Below are positions 7,218 through 15,777 of a stretch of DNA of 21,621 nt, one piece after another (the first letter of the stretch is position 1; each line of letters opens with the position of its first letter). The notes below the pieces were generated by a model, which had not been told where the DNA came from, did not search any database, and saw only the letters and a list, made by a program, of their open reading frames with translations. Source of the stretch: UBA3537 sp045561735 (lineage in GTDB: Bacteria; Bacteroidota; Bacteroidia; Flavobacteriales; Flavobacteriaceae). The translations under genes were made by a program, and so were the position numbers. The stretch lies in contig JBJKXC010000035.1 in assembly GCA_045561735.1 (NCBI GenBank), positions 1-21,621 on the forward strand, given 5' to 3'.

Positions 7218-7484
7218 TTAGGCCTCATTATATTCCCGCATCTTATCTAAATTTTCCGCGGTGAGCATATAGTCCGCCATTTTTTTATCTTTCCATCGGT
7301 AATAAGAAAACAAGGGGAATACAATCAAAAAAAGGCCCAAAACACCGAATCCAATAAGCTTCTCGGACATGGCAATTTCCTCCGCCTTCATTATGGGATC
7401 TATGGTGTCTGAGTCAGGGATGGCAAAGCCAAGACCTATTGAAGTAAAGGCTGCGATACAAAGAAACCAAATTAAATATTTCAT
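7218..7484 (-). CDS. Small two-helix membrane protein, function unknown
   Basis: This gene encodes 88 residues. Two hydrophobic segments are clear: residues 3-22 (YLIWFLCIAAFTSIGLGFAI) and about 43-61 (LIGFGVLGLFLIVFPLFSYY). A short acidic linker (DSDTIDPIMKAEEIAMSE) lies between them. The C-terminal tail is charged (RWKDKKMADYMLTAENLDKMREYNEA) and probably cytoplasmic. The first segment could be a signal peptide, but no clean cleavage site is seen, so a hairpin in the inner membrane is the simplest reading. It begins 14 bp after the aspS stop on the same strand, so the two are likely one operon. I do not recognise a named family. The coding case rests on the two well-formed helices and the tight spacing. 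Confidence 0.72.
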   Translation of the reverse strand: MKYLIWFLCIAAFTSIGLGFAIPDSDTIDPIMKAEEIAMSEKLIGFGVLGLFLIVFPLFSYYRWKDKKMADYMLTAENLDKMREYNEA

Positions 7485-7498
7485 TGCGATGAGGGGTA

Positions 7499-9244
7499 TT
7501 ATTTTGTTTTTAAACCCAATTCGTCTAACTGCGCTTTATCAATGGGCGCGGGCGCGTCAATCATGACATCTCTACCAGAATTATTTTTAGGAAAGGCGAT
7601 AAAATCTCGAATGGTTTCTTGTCCACCAAGAATCGCGACCAAGCGGTCCAGTCCAAAGGCAATCCCACCATGTGGCGGTGCCCCATATTCAAAAGCATTC
7701 ATCAAAAAGCCAAACTGTGACTTTGCTTCTTCTTCAGTAAATCCAAGATTTTTAAACATCAAAGCTTGGGTGGTTTTGTCATGAATACGAATCGACCCCC
7801 CTCCAATTTCATTCCCATTCAACACCAAATCATAGGCATCGGCTTTGACCGCTGCAGGATCGGAATCTAATAAACTAATTTGTTCTGATTTAGGTGCAGT
7901 AAAAGGGTGGTGCATGGCGTGAAAGCATTGGGTGTCTTCGTCCCATTCCAAAAGCGGAAAATCGGTCACCCACAAAGGAGCAAATTCTTTCGGGTTTCTG
8001 AGGTTTAAACGCTCTGCAAGTTCCATACGCAAAGCACTTAATTGCGCACGAACTTCATTTGTCTTTCCAGAAAGCACACAAATCAAGTCCCCAGCTTTGG
8101 CATTTGTTCCTTTAGCCCATTTGGCCAAATCGTCTTGATCGTAAAATTTATCTACTGAAGATTTATAACTGCCGTCTTCATTGCAACGCACATAGACCAT
8201 ACCAAGGGCCCCAATTTGCGGACGTTTGACCCAATCAATCAGCTTATCAATATCTTTTCTAGAGTACTCATTTCCACCTGGAACTGCAATACCAACCACA
8301 AGCTCTGCTTTGTTAAAGACATTAAAATCCTTGTGCTGGGCGATGGCATTGAGCTCCCCGAACTTCATCCCAAAACGAATGTCGGGTTTGTCGTTTCCAT
8401 AGGTTTTCATGGCTTCATCGTAAGAAATGCGTGGAAATGCATCCAACTCAACACCCTTTATGGTTTTTAGGAGGTGACGGGTCAACCCTTCAAAGGCATT
8501 AAGAATGTCTTCTTGCTCCACAAAGCCCATTTCACAGTCTATTTGGGTGAATTCAGGCTGGCGGTCAGCTCGTAAATCTTCATCTCTAAAACATTTTACA
8601 ATTTGAAAATATTTATCTATACCGCCAACCATTAGCAATTGCTTAAAGGTTTGTGGCGATTGTGGAAGGGCATAAAATTGTCCCTCATTCATACGGCTAG
8701 GCACAACAAAGTCTCGCGCACCCTCCGGAGTTGATTTGATGAGGTAGGGGGTTTCAACTTCAATAAATTCGTTTGAGGATAAATAGTTTCTAACCTCTTG
8801 GACCACCTTGTGTCTGAAGATAAGTTTGTTTTTTACTGGGTTTCTACGCAGATCTAGATAGCGGTATTTCATGCGCAATTCTTCCCCTCCATCGGTCTCA
8901 TCTTCTATGGTAAAAGGGGGCACTTTTGCGGTATTCAGCACTGTTAGGGCAGTTGCTAAAATTTCAATCTCACCAGTAGGCATATTTGGATTTTTAGAAG
9001 CGCGTTCAATGACTGTCCCAGTTACTTGAATTACAAACTCGCGCCCTAAATTCCTGGCCGCTTCCATCAAATTTTTATCAGTTCGATCGGCATCAAAGAC
9101 CAACTGAGTAATGCCATAGCGGTCGCGTAAATCTACCCAAGCTACAAATCCTTTATCTCTGGATTTGTGGACCCAGCCACAAAGCGTTACAGTTTGATTG
9201 ATGTGTGAAGCGTTTAGTTCGCCACAGTGATGCGTTCGGTACAT
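7499..9244 (-). CDS. aspS: Aspartyl-tRNA synthetase, bacterial type
   Basis: This 581-residue class II synthetase attaches Asp to tRNA-Asp. The order of domains is an N-terminal OB-fold anticodon-binding domain (about 1-105, TLCGWVHKSRDKGFVAWVDLRDRYG), the catalytic core, a GAD insertion (about 280-410) and the rest of the core. Motif 2 is seen as FRDEDLRADRQPEFTQIDCE (about 216-235). Motif 3 is GIAFGLDRLVAILGG near residue 535. The flipping-loop region SPQTFKQLLMVGGIDKYFQI is intact. The GAD insertion and the C-terminal layout mark it as the bacterial rather than the archaeal/eukaryotic form. ATG 9244 gives the conserved start MYRTHHCGELNASH. A promoter lies directly upstream, and a small membrane-protein gene follows after 14 bp. 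Whether it also aminoacylates tRNA-Asn cannot be judged here. Confidence 0.97.
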   Translation of the reverse strand: MYRTHHCGELNASHINQTVTLCGWVHKSRDKGFVAWVDLRDRYGITQLVFDADRTDKNLMEAARNLGREFVIQVTGTVIERASKNPNMPTGEIEILATALTVLNTAKVPPFTIEDETDGGEELRMKYRYLDLRRNPVKNKLIFRHKVVQEVRNYLSSNEFIEVETPYLIKSTPEGARDFVVPSRMNEGQFYALPQSPQTFKQLLMVGGIDKYFQIVKCFRDEDLRADRQPEFTQIDCEMGFVEQEDILNAFEGLTRHLLKTIKGVELDAFPRISYDEAMKTYGNDKPDIRFGMKFGELNAIAQHKDFNVFNKAELVVGIAVPGGNEYSRKDIDKLIDWVKRPQIGALGMVYVRCNEDGSYKSSVDKFYDQDDLAKWAKGTNAKAGDLICVLSGKTNEVRAQLSALRMELAERLNLRNPKEFAPLWVTDFPLLEWDEDTQCFHAMHHPFTAPKSEQISLLDSDPAAVKADAYDLVLNGNEIGGGSIRIHDKTTQALMFKNLGFTEEEAKSQFGFLMNAFEYGAPPHGGIAFGLDRLVAILGGQETIRDFIAFPKNNSGRDVMIDAPAPIDKAQLDELGLKTK

Positions 9245-9262
9245 GTTATTCTATTTGTTGTA

Positions 9263-9293
9263 CAAATTTAAGATTATTAAACTAAAATAACAG
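9263..9293 (-). promoter_or_regulatory. Promoter of aspS
   Basis: The minus strand carries TAAATTTG (9263-9270), a full TAnnTTTG match, with CTG in place of TTG about 20 bp upstream (9291-9293). Transcription would start about 10-12 nt before the aspS ATG. The promoter sits in the 52-bp gap after the efflux operon, where no terminator hairpin is visible, so some readthrough from the pump gene into aspS is possible. Confidence 0.5.
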
Positions 9294-9296
9294 CAT

Positions 9297-12200
9297 CTAG
9301 GCCGCAACATTCATACGTCTTGTCTTAATTTTATTGATGAGGTAATATAAAATAGGGACCACTACCAAGGTCAAAAATGTGGCAAATGTAAGGCCGTAAA
9401 TAATGGCCCATCCCATTGGCCCCCAAAAGGCGACGTTTTCACCACCGATGTAAAAGTTTGGATTCAGTTCTGTAACCAAGGTTTTGAAGTTGATATTAAT
9501 GCCCAAGGCCAAGGGGAGTAAACCTAAGATGGTCGTTATAGCAGTTAATAACACTGGCCTTAAGCGCGTTTTACCGCCTTCAACGACACATTCTAAGAGT
9601 TGTGGGCTTGTGAGTTTTTCCGAGGCGTCTAAATTGAGGGCTCTGCGCTTTCTTTTGATAGTTAGATTGATGTAGTCAATCAATACAATAGCATTATTAA
9701 CAACAATACCAGCCAGCGAAATGATGCCTATCATTGTCATGAGAATGACAAAATCCATTCGGAAAATAAGCAATCCAAAAAGGACACCAATTAAACTTAA
9801 AACAACGGATATTGAAATGATGATTGGGGTGCTCGCTGAATTGAATTGGGCAACCAATATTAAAAAGATCAATAGTACAGCAATCAAAAGAGCCTTACTC
9901 AGAAAGGCCATTTCTTCTGCTTGTTTTTCTTGTTCGCCTGTAAAGCTGATTTCAAGGCCTTTTGGGATTTCAAAATCTTCAATGAAGGCTCTAATTTTCG
10001 CATTGACATCGGTTGCATTATAACCGCTCAGTACGTTTGAGTAGACTGTAACTACGCGGTCCATATCAATGCGCTTGACCGCATTAAAACTGCTGTTATT
10101 TTCGGTGGTTGCCACCGCTGAAATAGGCACTTGTTTGATACGTCCACTGCTTTGATTTCTAAAGGTGATTTTCTGATTCATCAATGCATTTCTATCGTAC
10201 CGAAATACATTTTTGAGCCTGATATTGATGGGGTAGTCGTCTTTTAGGTCTTTATAGGTTGACACTTCTTTGCCATAAAGCGCAGTCCTTAGACTACTCC
10301 CAATTTGTGCTGTGGAAATACCCAGTCGCCGGGCTTTTTGTCGGTCCACATTTACCAATAGTTCTGGTTTTCCTTGATCAATATCCAGTTTTAATTCTTC
10401 GATACCAGGAATGTTCGCCATGTCAATAAATAGTTTAAGGTTGTTGGCTGTTTCTAGTATCAATCCATAATCATCCCCTTTAATTTCAAGGTTGATGGGA
10501 GATCCGGTTGGGGGGCCATCTCCTGGTTTGTCAACGACAATACGAACGCCTGGATACCCCTGAATCGCTTCGCGAATTTCTCTGAGAACCTGCTCAGAGC
10601 TGACGCCTTTTCGGTCTTGAAACTTTACAAAATCAACTGTAATTCTTGCTTTGTTAGGGGTGTTCCCACCCGTTTGCCCTTGGCTTGGATCGGCCGTTCC
10701 TTCTCCAACTTGCCCAATAACGGAGGTTACAAGAAAGTTCTCACCGTCAACTTCGTATTGCTTTAGATGGTTCTCAATGTCGGACTCAATTCTTTTGGAC
10801 AACAAGTTTGTTTCTTCAATGTCTGTTCCAATGGGGTATTCTAAGAACACAAAGACTTGCTTTGCTTCGGTATCAGGGAAGAAGAGTATTTTTGGTGGAA
10901 ATAGATACATTAAACCAGCAGCTAAGAAAAGTAAGGAGAATGTACCTGCTAGAATTCCATAAGGATTTTTACCACTTAAAGCATAGTTCAGAAATTTTTG
11001 ATATGATTTTTCTAGAGCCTTTATAATGGTTGGTCTGTTTTCTTTTTCGGGATCAACTTTCATAAAAAGTGAAATTAACATAGGGTTGATCACTAATGCT
11101 ACAAAAAGGGAGGAACTCAGTACAATGATCAATGTAATAGGCAGCCATTGCATAAATTCCCCAACAATACCATCCCACAACACAAGTGGTAAAAAAGCAG
11201 CAAGCGTGGTGGCAGTAGAAGCGATGATAGGCATGGCAACCTCACCAACACCTTTTTTGGCGGCTTCAGTTCTTGAAAGCCCTTTGCCCATTAAGCGGTA
11301 GACATTTTCTACAACAACAATTCCATTGTCTACAAGCATACCTAAAGCGATAACCAATGAAAACAGAACCATGGTATTGAGAGTGACCTCTAGAAAGCTT
11401 AAAGTTATAAAGGACAACAACATTGAAAGTGGAATCGCAATTCCTACAAAAAGGGCATTTCTAAACCCTAAAAAGAAATACAGTACAGCTACCACTAAGA
11501 TAATTCCTAAAACAATGCTATTTTCCAAGTCTGACACCATAGTTTTGGTGTCGTTGGATTGGTCGTTCGTTTTGGAAACAACAAGATTCGATGGAAAAAC
11601 ATTGGCTTTTGCAATTTTTATAATTTCATCAATTTTAGAAGATGCCACCAATAAATTTTGCCCACTGCGTTTTTTGACATCCAACATCACTACAGGTTGT
11701 AAATATTCTCTGGCATAGCTCTCTTTTTCCTGTTCTTTAAAGGTCACATCTGCAATATCTCTCAAGTAAACAATATTCCTTTTTTCCCGTTTTACAACAA
11801 TGTCTTTTACCTTTAACGGGTCCACAAACTCACCGACCACGCGAACGTTCCTGCGGGTACCATCTTCGAGGATGTCCCCACTTGAAATACTCTGGTTTTC
11901 AAAGGCAATGGCGTTTTCTACATCTGTAAAACTAATTTTCGAGGCTTGCATTTTATACAAGTCTATAGCTACTTCCAATTCTTTTTCTTGAACGCCACGA
12001 ATATCTACACCAGAGATTTCTGTAAGCGATTCAATTTCATCCTCCAGATATTCGGCATAGTCTTTCAATTGATCCATTGAAAAATCTCCCGAAAGATTGA
12101 TGTTCATAATGGGCTTGAGTTCACTAAAGTTAACTTCTGTTACGCTAGGCTCGCTTGGCAAATCTTTTGGAAAATCTTTATCAGCCATTGCAATATCCAC

Positions 12201-12557
12201 CCGATCTTTTACTTTGAGAAGTGCCTCTGAAGGTGTTATGTCAAAATTAAATTCTACCTTAATGCTTGAATAACCTTGGATGGAATTGGATGTGATTTTA
12301 TCAATCCCTGTAATGGCATTGATTTCTTTTTCCAGGCGTTTGGTAATTAGTTTTTCAACATCTAGGGCTGAATTTCCAGGGTATGACGTCGCTACATAAA
12401 TCTGTGGAACAATAATTTCTGGAAAGTTTTCTCTGGGCATACTAATATAGGACAACAACCCTCCTAACACTACAATGAACGTAATGACTGCCACGGTCGA
12501 TTTGTTTGAAATGGCCCAAGACGAAAGTTTGAATTCTTTAAATTTTTTAGTCCCCAT
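9297..12557 (-). CDS. RND-family efflux pump, inner-membrane transporter (AcrB/HAE1-like)
   Basis: This 1086-residue transporter has the length and two-fold layout of the AcrB/HAE family. It has one N-terminal helix (about 17-37), a large periplasmic domain, a bundle of helices from about 345 to 560, a second periplasmic domain and a final bundle from about 890 to 1080. The first periplasmic domain begins MPRENFPEIIVPQIYVATSYPGNSALDVE, a family hallmark. The proton-relay helix reads LGMLVDNGIVVVENV: one of the two adjacent Asp residues of E. coli AcrB is kept and the second is Asn. The matching late helix reads AGIVVNNAIVLIDYI, with Asn where AcrB has Lys940. This pattern is not rare in the wider HAE group, so loss of function is not implied. 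The gene is the last of four in a tetR-led operon and begins 7 bp after the adaptor gene. Hydrophobic drugs, bile-like detergents or endogenous lipids are possible substrates, but the sequence does not decide. Confidence 0.93.
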   Translation of the reverse strand: MGTKKFKEFKLSSWAISNKSTVAVITFIVVLGGLLSYISMPRENFPEIIVPQIYVATSYPGNSALDVEKLITKRLEKEINAITGIDKITSNSIQGYSSIKVEFNFDITPSEALLKVKDRVDIAMADKDFPKDLPSEPSVTEVNFSELKPIMNINLSGDFSMDQLKDYAEYLEDEIESLTEISGVDIRGVQEKELEVAIDLYKMQASKISFTDVENAIAFENQSISSGDILEDGTRRNVRVVGEFVDPLKVKDIVVKREKRNIVYLRDIADVTFKEQEKESYAREYLQPVVMLDVKKRSGQNLLVASSKIDEIIKIAKANVFPSNLVVSKTNDQSNDTKTMVSDLENSIVLGIILVVAVLYFFLGFRNALFVGIAIPLSMLLSFITLSFLEVTLNTMVLFSLVIALGMLVDNGIVVVENVYRLMGKGLSRTEAAKKGVGEVAMPIIASTATTLAAFLPLVLWDGIVGEFMQWLPITLIIVLSSSLFVALVINPMLISLFMKVDPEKENRPTIIKALEKSYQKFLNYALSGKNPYGILAGTFSLLFLAAGLMYLFPPKILFFPDTEAKQVFVFLEYPIGTDIEETNLLSKRIESDIENHLKQYEVDGENFLVTSVIGQVGEGTADPSQGQTGGNTPNKARITVDFVKFQDRKGVSSEQVLREIREAIQGYPGVRIVVDKPGDGPPTGSPINLEIKGDDYGLILETANNLKLFIDMANIPGIEELKLDIDQGKPELLVNVDRQKARRLGISTAQIGSSLRTALYGKEVSTYKDLKDDYPINIRLKNVFRYDRNALMNQKITFRNQSSGRIKQVPISAVATTENNSSFNAVKRIDMDRVVTVYSNVLSGYNATDVNAKIRAFIEDFEIPKGLEISFTGEQEKQAEEMAFLSKALLIAVLLIFLILVAQFNSASTPIIISISVVLSLIGVLFGLLIFRMDFVILMTMIGIISLAGIVVNNAIVLIDYINLTIKRKRRALNLDASEKLTSPQLLECVVEGGKTRLRPVLLTAITTILGLLPLALGININFKTLVTELNPNFYIGGENVAFWGPMGWAIIYGLTFATFLTLVVVPILYYLINKIKTRRMNVAA

Positions 12558-12564
12558 GGTTTAA

Positions 12565-13707
12565 TTATTCTGCTATAATTACAGTTTCATTGGCTTTGAT
12601 CAATCGCGCCCCTTTGTCAACAATAAGCACGTCTTCCAATAGGCCTTCTGCTATAAATGACTCATTGGCATAGGTCATTTTTTGCACTATGTAGGTTTTT
12701 TCTACAACATAGGTGTATTTTTCTTTTTTTAGGGTATATACAAAGGAATCTCCCATGCGGTCCTTTTGAATCAATTTGGTCGGGATGACGATACCGTTTT
12801 GCTTAAAGTCATTGATTTTTAGATCCGCCAATAAATTTGCTTTTAATTCACTATTTGGATTATTGACCTTGATGCGAATTTTAAAACTGCGATTGTTAGG
12901 ATTGATATAATTTCCAACTTGGCTAACTTTGGTGCTTATGTTTTTACCAATGGTTGGGAAAAACAACTCAACCTCAGTTCCTTTTTGGATGTGTTTAAGA
13001 TAGGTTTCAGTGACCTCGCTTTCTACATGGACTTGTTTTAGATTTACCAAGCGAATCGCAGGCGTTATTGGGGTGGCAAGGCCACCAATTTTAGAGAACA
13101 CCTCATCTACAGTCCCTGAAAAAGGAGCTGAAATTTTAAGTTTTTTCGCTTGGGCCTTTAAACTTTCAATGCTATTTTCGAGCCCTTCTTTTTTAGCTTT
13201 TGATTGTAAAAATTGAATTTCACTGCCAATGTTCTGATCCCACAAACGCTTTTGACGCTCATATGTAGTGCTGGCCAATTCCAATTGCGTTTGCAATTCT
13301 GCCATATTGGTTTTTAGAATTGAATTGTCAATTTGAATCAAGGTTTGGCCCTTGTAAACGCTTTGTCCTTCTTCGACAAATATGTTTGTAATGCTGCCAC
13401 TGCTTTCTGGGTATAATTCGACACTCTGCTCTGCTTCGACTGTGCCTTGAACTTCAATAAAATGTTGAAACAGTTTCCTTTGGGCTTTTATGGTATTAAC
13501 GGCAGTTAAACGCTTGTTTGTATCTAATTTTGAGATGTTTAGTTCCACCGAATTAAGCACTTGACTCAAGCTGTCAATCTGTTCAATTAACACTTCTTTT
13601 TTGCTGTTAAGCTCTAAAAGGTTTTCGGACTGCTTCGCTGTTTTTCCGCAAGAACTTACCAATACTAGAGTGGCATATACGTATATTTTTTTCATCCGGA
13701 GTTTCAT
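12565..13707 (-). CDS. RND efflux periplasmic adaptor (HlyD/AcrA family) lipoprotein
   Basis: This adaptor joins the RND pump to the outer-membrane channel. It has 380 residues from ATG 13707, or 376 if Met5 (13695) is used. Met5 gives the better lipoprotein signal MKKIYVYATLVLVSSC, with the lipid-bearing Cys at residue 16 of that form. A short coiled coil rich in Leu, Glu and Lys follows (about 25-62), an N-terminal extension not present in AcrA. The biotinyl-lipoyl halves are VEGTVEAEQSVELYPESSGSI-type sequences (here VQGTVEAEQ and SGSITNIFVEEGQSVYKGQ, about 82-120) and KKLKISAPFSGTVDEVFSKIG (about 186-206). A helical hairpin between them (about 130-185) would contact the channel. The beta-barrel domain follows, with VESEVTETYLKHIQKG. 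The gene abuts the channel gene directly, without intergenic bases. Confidence 0.92.
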   Translation of the reverse strand: MKLRMKKIYVYATLVLVSSCGKTAKQSENLLELNSKKEVLIEQIDSLSQVLNSVELNISKLDTNKRLTAVNTIKAQRKLFQHFIEVQGTVEAEQSVELYPESSGSITNIFVEEGQSVYKGQTLIQIDNSILKTNMAELQTQLELASTTYERQKRLWDQNIGSEIQFLQSKAKKEGLENSIESLKAQAKKLKISAPFSGTVDEVFSKIGGLATPITPAIRLVNLKQVHVESEVTETYLKHIQKGTEVELFFPTIGKNISTKVSQVGNYINPNNRSFKIRIKVNNPNSELKANLLADLKINDFKQNGIVIPTKLIQKDRMGDSFVYTLKKEKYTYVVEKTYIVQKMTYANESFIAEGLLEDVLIVDKGARLIKANETVIIAE

Positions 13708-15045
13708 TTAATTTATTGGATTAGGGTTTAACAATACGTCCAAGGCAATGTGCTTGTTTAGCACAGAAAGCATTGCTTCCATATATTGCTTTTGGGCGGT
13801 GTATAGCTGCGTTTGTGCTTGACTGAGTTCAAAACTAGAAGCCAAGCCTTCAAAAAACTTTATTTGGTTTTTTTCTTCGATACGTTTGGCTAGATTTTGG
13901 GCCTGTTTTTTGGTTTCTAAGTCTTGTTGTGCAAAGGCCAATTCATTTTGCGCCCGTTTGATTTTAATTTTCAATTCTTGCTGTGTATTGAAAAGCGCTC
14001 GTTCCGACTTTTCAAGCGCTATTTTAGCTTTTTGTGTCGCTGCCGATCTTCCCAAGGAACTGAACATGGGGATCGACATATTGACTCCAAACAATGAGGC
14101 ACCAAACCATTTCTGGGACCGATCTAAAAAATTAAAGCGGTTATTGTTGCCTGCGTAGCCACCATTGATGAATGCATTTATTGTAGGCAAGGCCTTGCTT
14201 TTTTCAAGTTTGAATAGCAATTCATTGGAACGCATATTATTGACAGCAATTTTAAAATCAATGTTGTTCTCCAAACTACTATTTGAAGTTTCGGTAGGAG
14301 ATAATAAAACTTTCACTACCAAATCTTCCATTCGATCTGTCAAATTAACTGAGGTGTCAATGTCAAGCCCAAGGTTTAAATTGAACATTTCATAGGCCAA
14401 GTTTTTAAGAATAGCATTGTAATTTCGAGCACTCACCAGACCAGAGAGGGTTAGTTGAAGCTGCTCAATGTTTTCCGCTTCGGTCAAACCATTTTCATAG
14501 ACCTTTTGAAGCTCTGTAATGCTCTTTTCAAGGACTGCAATGTTTGCATCTAAAATTGAAATATTTTCCTCCGCCAAAAGGACACTTCCATAGGCATTGG
14601 TTACTACTTTTCTTAGTTCGCTAAGCGTCTTTTCTTTGGCGTTTTTTGAAATCTCTAAATAGACTTTAGAAGCCTGAAGCGCGACAAGGTAAGAGCCATC
14701 AAACAATTTTTGTTTTAAGGTAACGGTTCCATCTACCGTTTGCTGGGTTCCAAAAGCCACTTCAATAAAATCGCCTGGCATACCGCCAAAAAATTCAGCA
14801 GGGATAAGAGAAATTTGTTGCTCAATCCAATTATTATAGGAAATGTCTGCACTTATTTGGGGGAGTCCTGTGGCTGTGGTTTCCCATTTTTGAAGTTCCG
14901 CCATACGGATATCACTTTGACTGTCCAATGCCAGTTTATTATTTGAGTGCGCGTAGTCAATGGCCTCTTCTAATGAAAAAACCAGGGTTTCATTTTGTGA
15001 AAAAACAGAAAAAGAAAAAAATAAAAGGGCAAAAACTTTATGCAT
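13708..15045 (-). CDS. TolC-family outer-membrane efflux channel
   Basis: This 445-residue protein begins with a signal peptide (MHKVFALLFFSFSVFSQ, cleavage likely after Ser16) and has no lipobox Cys, so it differs from OprM-type lipoproteins. Two repeated halves of long amphipathic helices, rich in Gln, Glu, Lys and Leu, are separated by beta-strand segments. The first half includes SLEEAIDYAHSNN and the strand QISADISYNNWIEQQISL; the second begins near KIAVNNMRSNELLFKLEKSKALPTINAFINGGY. This is the TolC outer-membrane efflux protein layout. It forms a trimeric exit duct for the pump encoded downstream. Its ATG lies 1 nt after the tetR stop and its stop abuts the adaptor start, so the genes are tightly coupled. 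Substrate is set by the pump and unknown. Confidence 0.92.
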   Translation of the reverse strand: MHKVFALLFFSFSVFSQNETLVFSLEEAIDYAHSNNKLALDSQSDIRMAELQKWETTATGLPQISADISYNNWIEQQISLIPAEFFGGMPGDFIEVAFGTQQTVDGTVTLKQKLFDGSYLVALQASKVYLEISKNAKEKTLSELRKVVTNAYGSVLLAEENISILDANIAVLEKSITELQKVYENGLTEAENIEQLQLTLSGLVSARNYNAILKNLAYEMFNLNLGLDIDTSVNLTDRMEDLVVKVLLSPTETSNSSLENNIDFKIAVNNMRSNELLFKLEKSKALPTINAFINGGYAGNNNRFNFLDRSQKWFGASLFGVNMSIPMFSSLGRSAATQKAKIALEKSERALFNTQQELKIKIKRAQNELAFAQQDLETKKQAQNLAKRIEEKNQIKFFEGLASSFELSQAQTQLYTAQKQYMEAMLSVLNKHIALDVLLNPNPIN

Positions 15046-15046
15046 T

Positions 15047-15652
15047 TTAGGGCTTATTTTTTTGGATGTGCTTGTTTAAAATCTTAAAGCCTTTGTCAGT
15101 GACAATGGCGCGAAGGTGGTATTCTAGATAACTATTCATCAAGTAATTTTTGTTAAATTGATCTTCTTTAAAAACCGTTGTATCCCTAATTCCCGACATG
15201 CCTATGAAATAAATTCTTGAAATAAATGCCACATCAATATCGGCTCTAAAAAGCTTTAGTTCAATTCCTTTTTTTAAACTGTTTTCAACTGAAGAATGCA
15301 TTTTTTCAAACTTTTTGACTTCAAGCTGTTCAAAAATAGCTGGGTAGTATTTTTTTAGTTGAAATTGAGCAGAACCGCGCTCATTTCTTAAATAATGCAT
15401 GATGAACATGTTTATATCATACATCTTTTCAATAGGATTGACCGAATTTTCATTTATCTGCTCAATATTTTTATGAATGTATTCGAGAATAGAAAAAGTC
15501 ACCGAACGTACCAATTCTACCTTATTAGAAAAATGAGCGTAAATAGTTTTTTTGGATATACCCATTGCATTGGCTATTTCATCCATTGTCACATTTTTAA
15601 AGCCGAGACTTAAAAACAATTCTTCCGATTTTGATATAATTTTTGCTTTCAT
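15047..15652 (-). CDS. TetR-family transcriptional regulator of the efflux operon
   Basis: This 201-residue regulator carries an N-terminal TetR DNA-binding domain. The helix-turn-helix is MDEIANAMGISKKTIYAHF at residues 23-41, preceded by AEELF-like EELFLSLGFKNVT. The C-terminal ligand/dimer domain (about 60-201) is diverged, rich in Phe, Ile and Tyr, and gives no clue to the ligand. It is the first gene of the operon with channel, adaptor and pump. A palindrome in its promoter (15677-15704) is placed as expected for an autorepressor, so binding of a pump substrate probably relieves repression of the whole operon. The ATG at 15652 was chosen because it lies just downstream of a near-ideal promoter and gives a standard TetR N-terminus. 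An activator role cannot be excluded. Confidence 0.92.
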   Translation of the reverse strand: MKAKIISKSEELFLSLGFKNVTMDEIANAMGISKKTIYAHFSNKVELVRSVTFSILEYIHKNIEQINENSVNPIEKMYDINMFIMHYLRNERGSAQFQLKKYYPAIFEQLEVKKFEKMHSSVENSLKKGIELKLFRADIDVAFISRIYFIGMSGIRDTTVFKEDQFNKNYLMNSYLEYHLRAIVTDKGFKILNKHIQKNKP

Positions 15653-15663
15653 AAAAAGGACTA

Positions 15664-15693
15664 CAAATATAATACAGGAAACTTAAAAAACAA
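15664..15693 (-). promoter_or_regulatory. Promoter of the tetR-efflux operon
   Basis: On the minus strand TTG (15691-15693) and TATATTTG (15664-15671) are separated by exactly 19 bp, a full match to the Bacteroidota consensus. Transcription would begin near 15657, so the leader before the ATG at 15652 is only about 5 nt. Confidence 0.78.
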
Positions 15694-15704
15694 TAAAAGT
15701 TTCC
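15677..15704. promoter_or_regulatory. Palindromic operator for the TetR regulator
   Basis: GGAAACTT (15677-15684) and AAGTTTCC (15697-15704) form a perfect 8-bp inverted repeat around a 12-bp A/T spacer (28 bp in all). It covers the TTG element and most of the promoter spacer, so a bound dimer would block RNA polymerase. The size and position fit a TetR operator with autoregulation. Assigning it to the adjacent regulator is an inference. Confidence 0.75.
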
Positions 15705-15709
15705 AAAGT

Positions 15710-15737
15710 TTTACATTTTTTTAACATTTGTTGAACC
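15710..15737. promoter_or_regulatory. Candidate regulator box 4, between tetR and the prenyl synthase gene
   Basis: The plus strand shows TTTACA (15710-15715), TTAACA (15721-15726) and the poorer TGAACC (15732-15737), each 11 bp from the last. The minus strand of 15712-15728 is AATGTTAAAAAAATGTA, the same 17-bp pattern as the boxes at 461, 591 and 5366. It lies about 40-65 bp upstream of the prenyl synthase start and just beyond the TetR operator, so it could affect either gene. Confidence 0.35.
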
Positions 15738-15764
15738 TTAGACGGTTTATAAATGTAAATCTGT

Positions 15765-15772
15765 TATTTTTG
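15765..15772 (+). promoter_or_regulatory. -7 element for the prenyl synthase gene, next to its start codon
   Basis: TATTTTTG matches TAnnTTTG fully but ends only 5 bp before the ATG at 15778. The usual distance from this element puts the first transcribed base at or beside the A of the ATG, which would give a leaderless mRNA. No TTG is found about 19 bp upstream. Confidence 0.4.
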
Positions 15773-15777
15773 TTTAA

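Noticed and set aside
11326..11718. Open frame of 130 residues opposite the RND pump gene
   Set aside because: It is antisense to a conserved transporter region, with low-complexity composition and no promoter or domain.
10300..12557. Loss of function of the RND pump because its proton-relay Asp pair and Lys differ from AcrB
   Set aside because: Asp-Asn in the first relay helix and Asn in place of Lys also occur in other HAE-type transporters, and the rest of the protein is intact.
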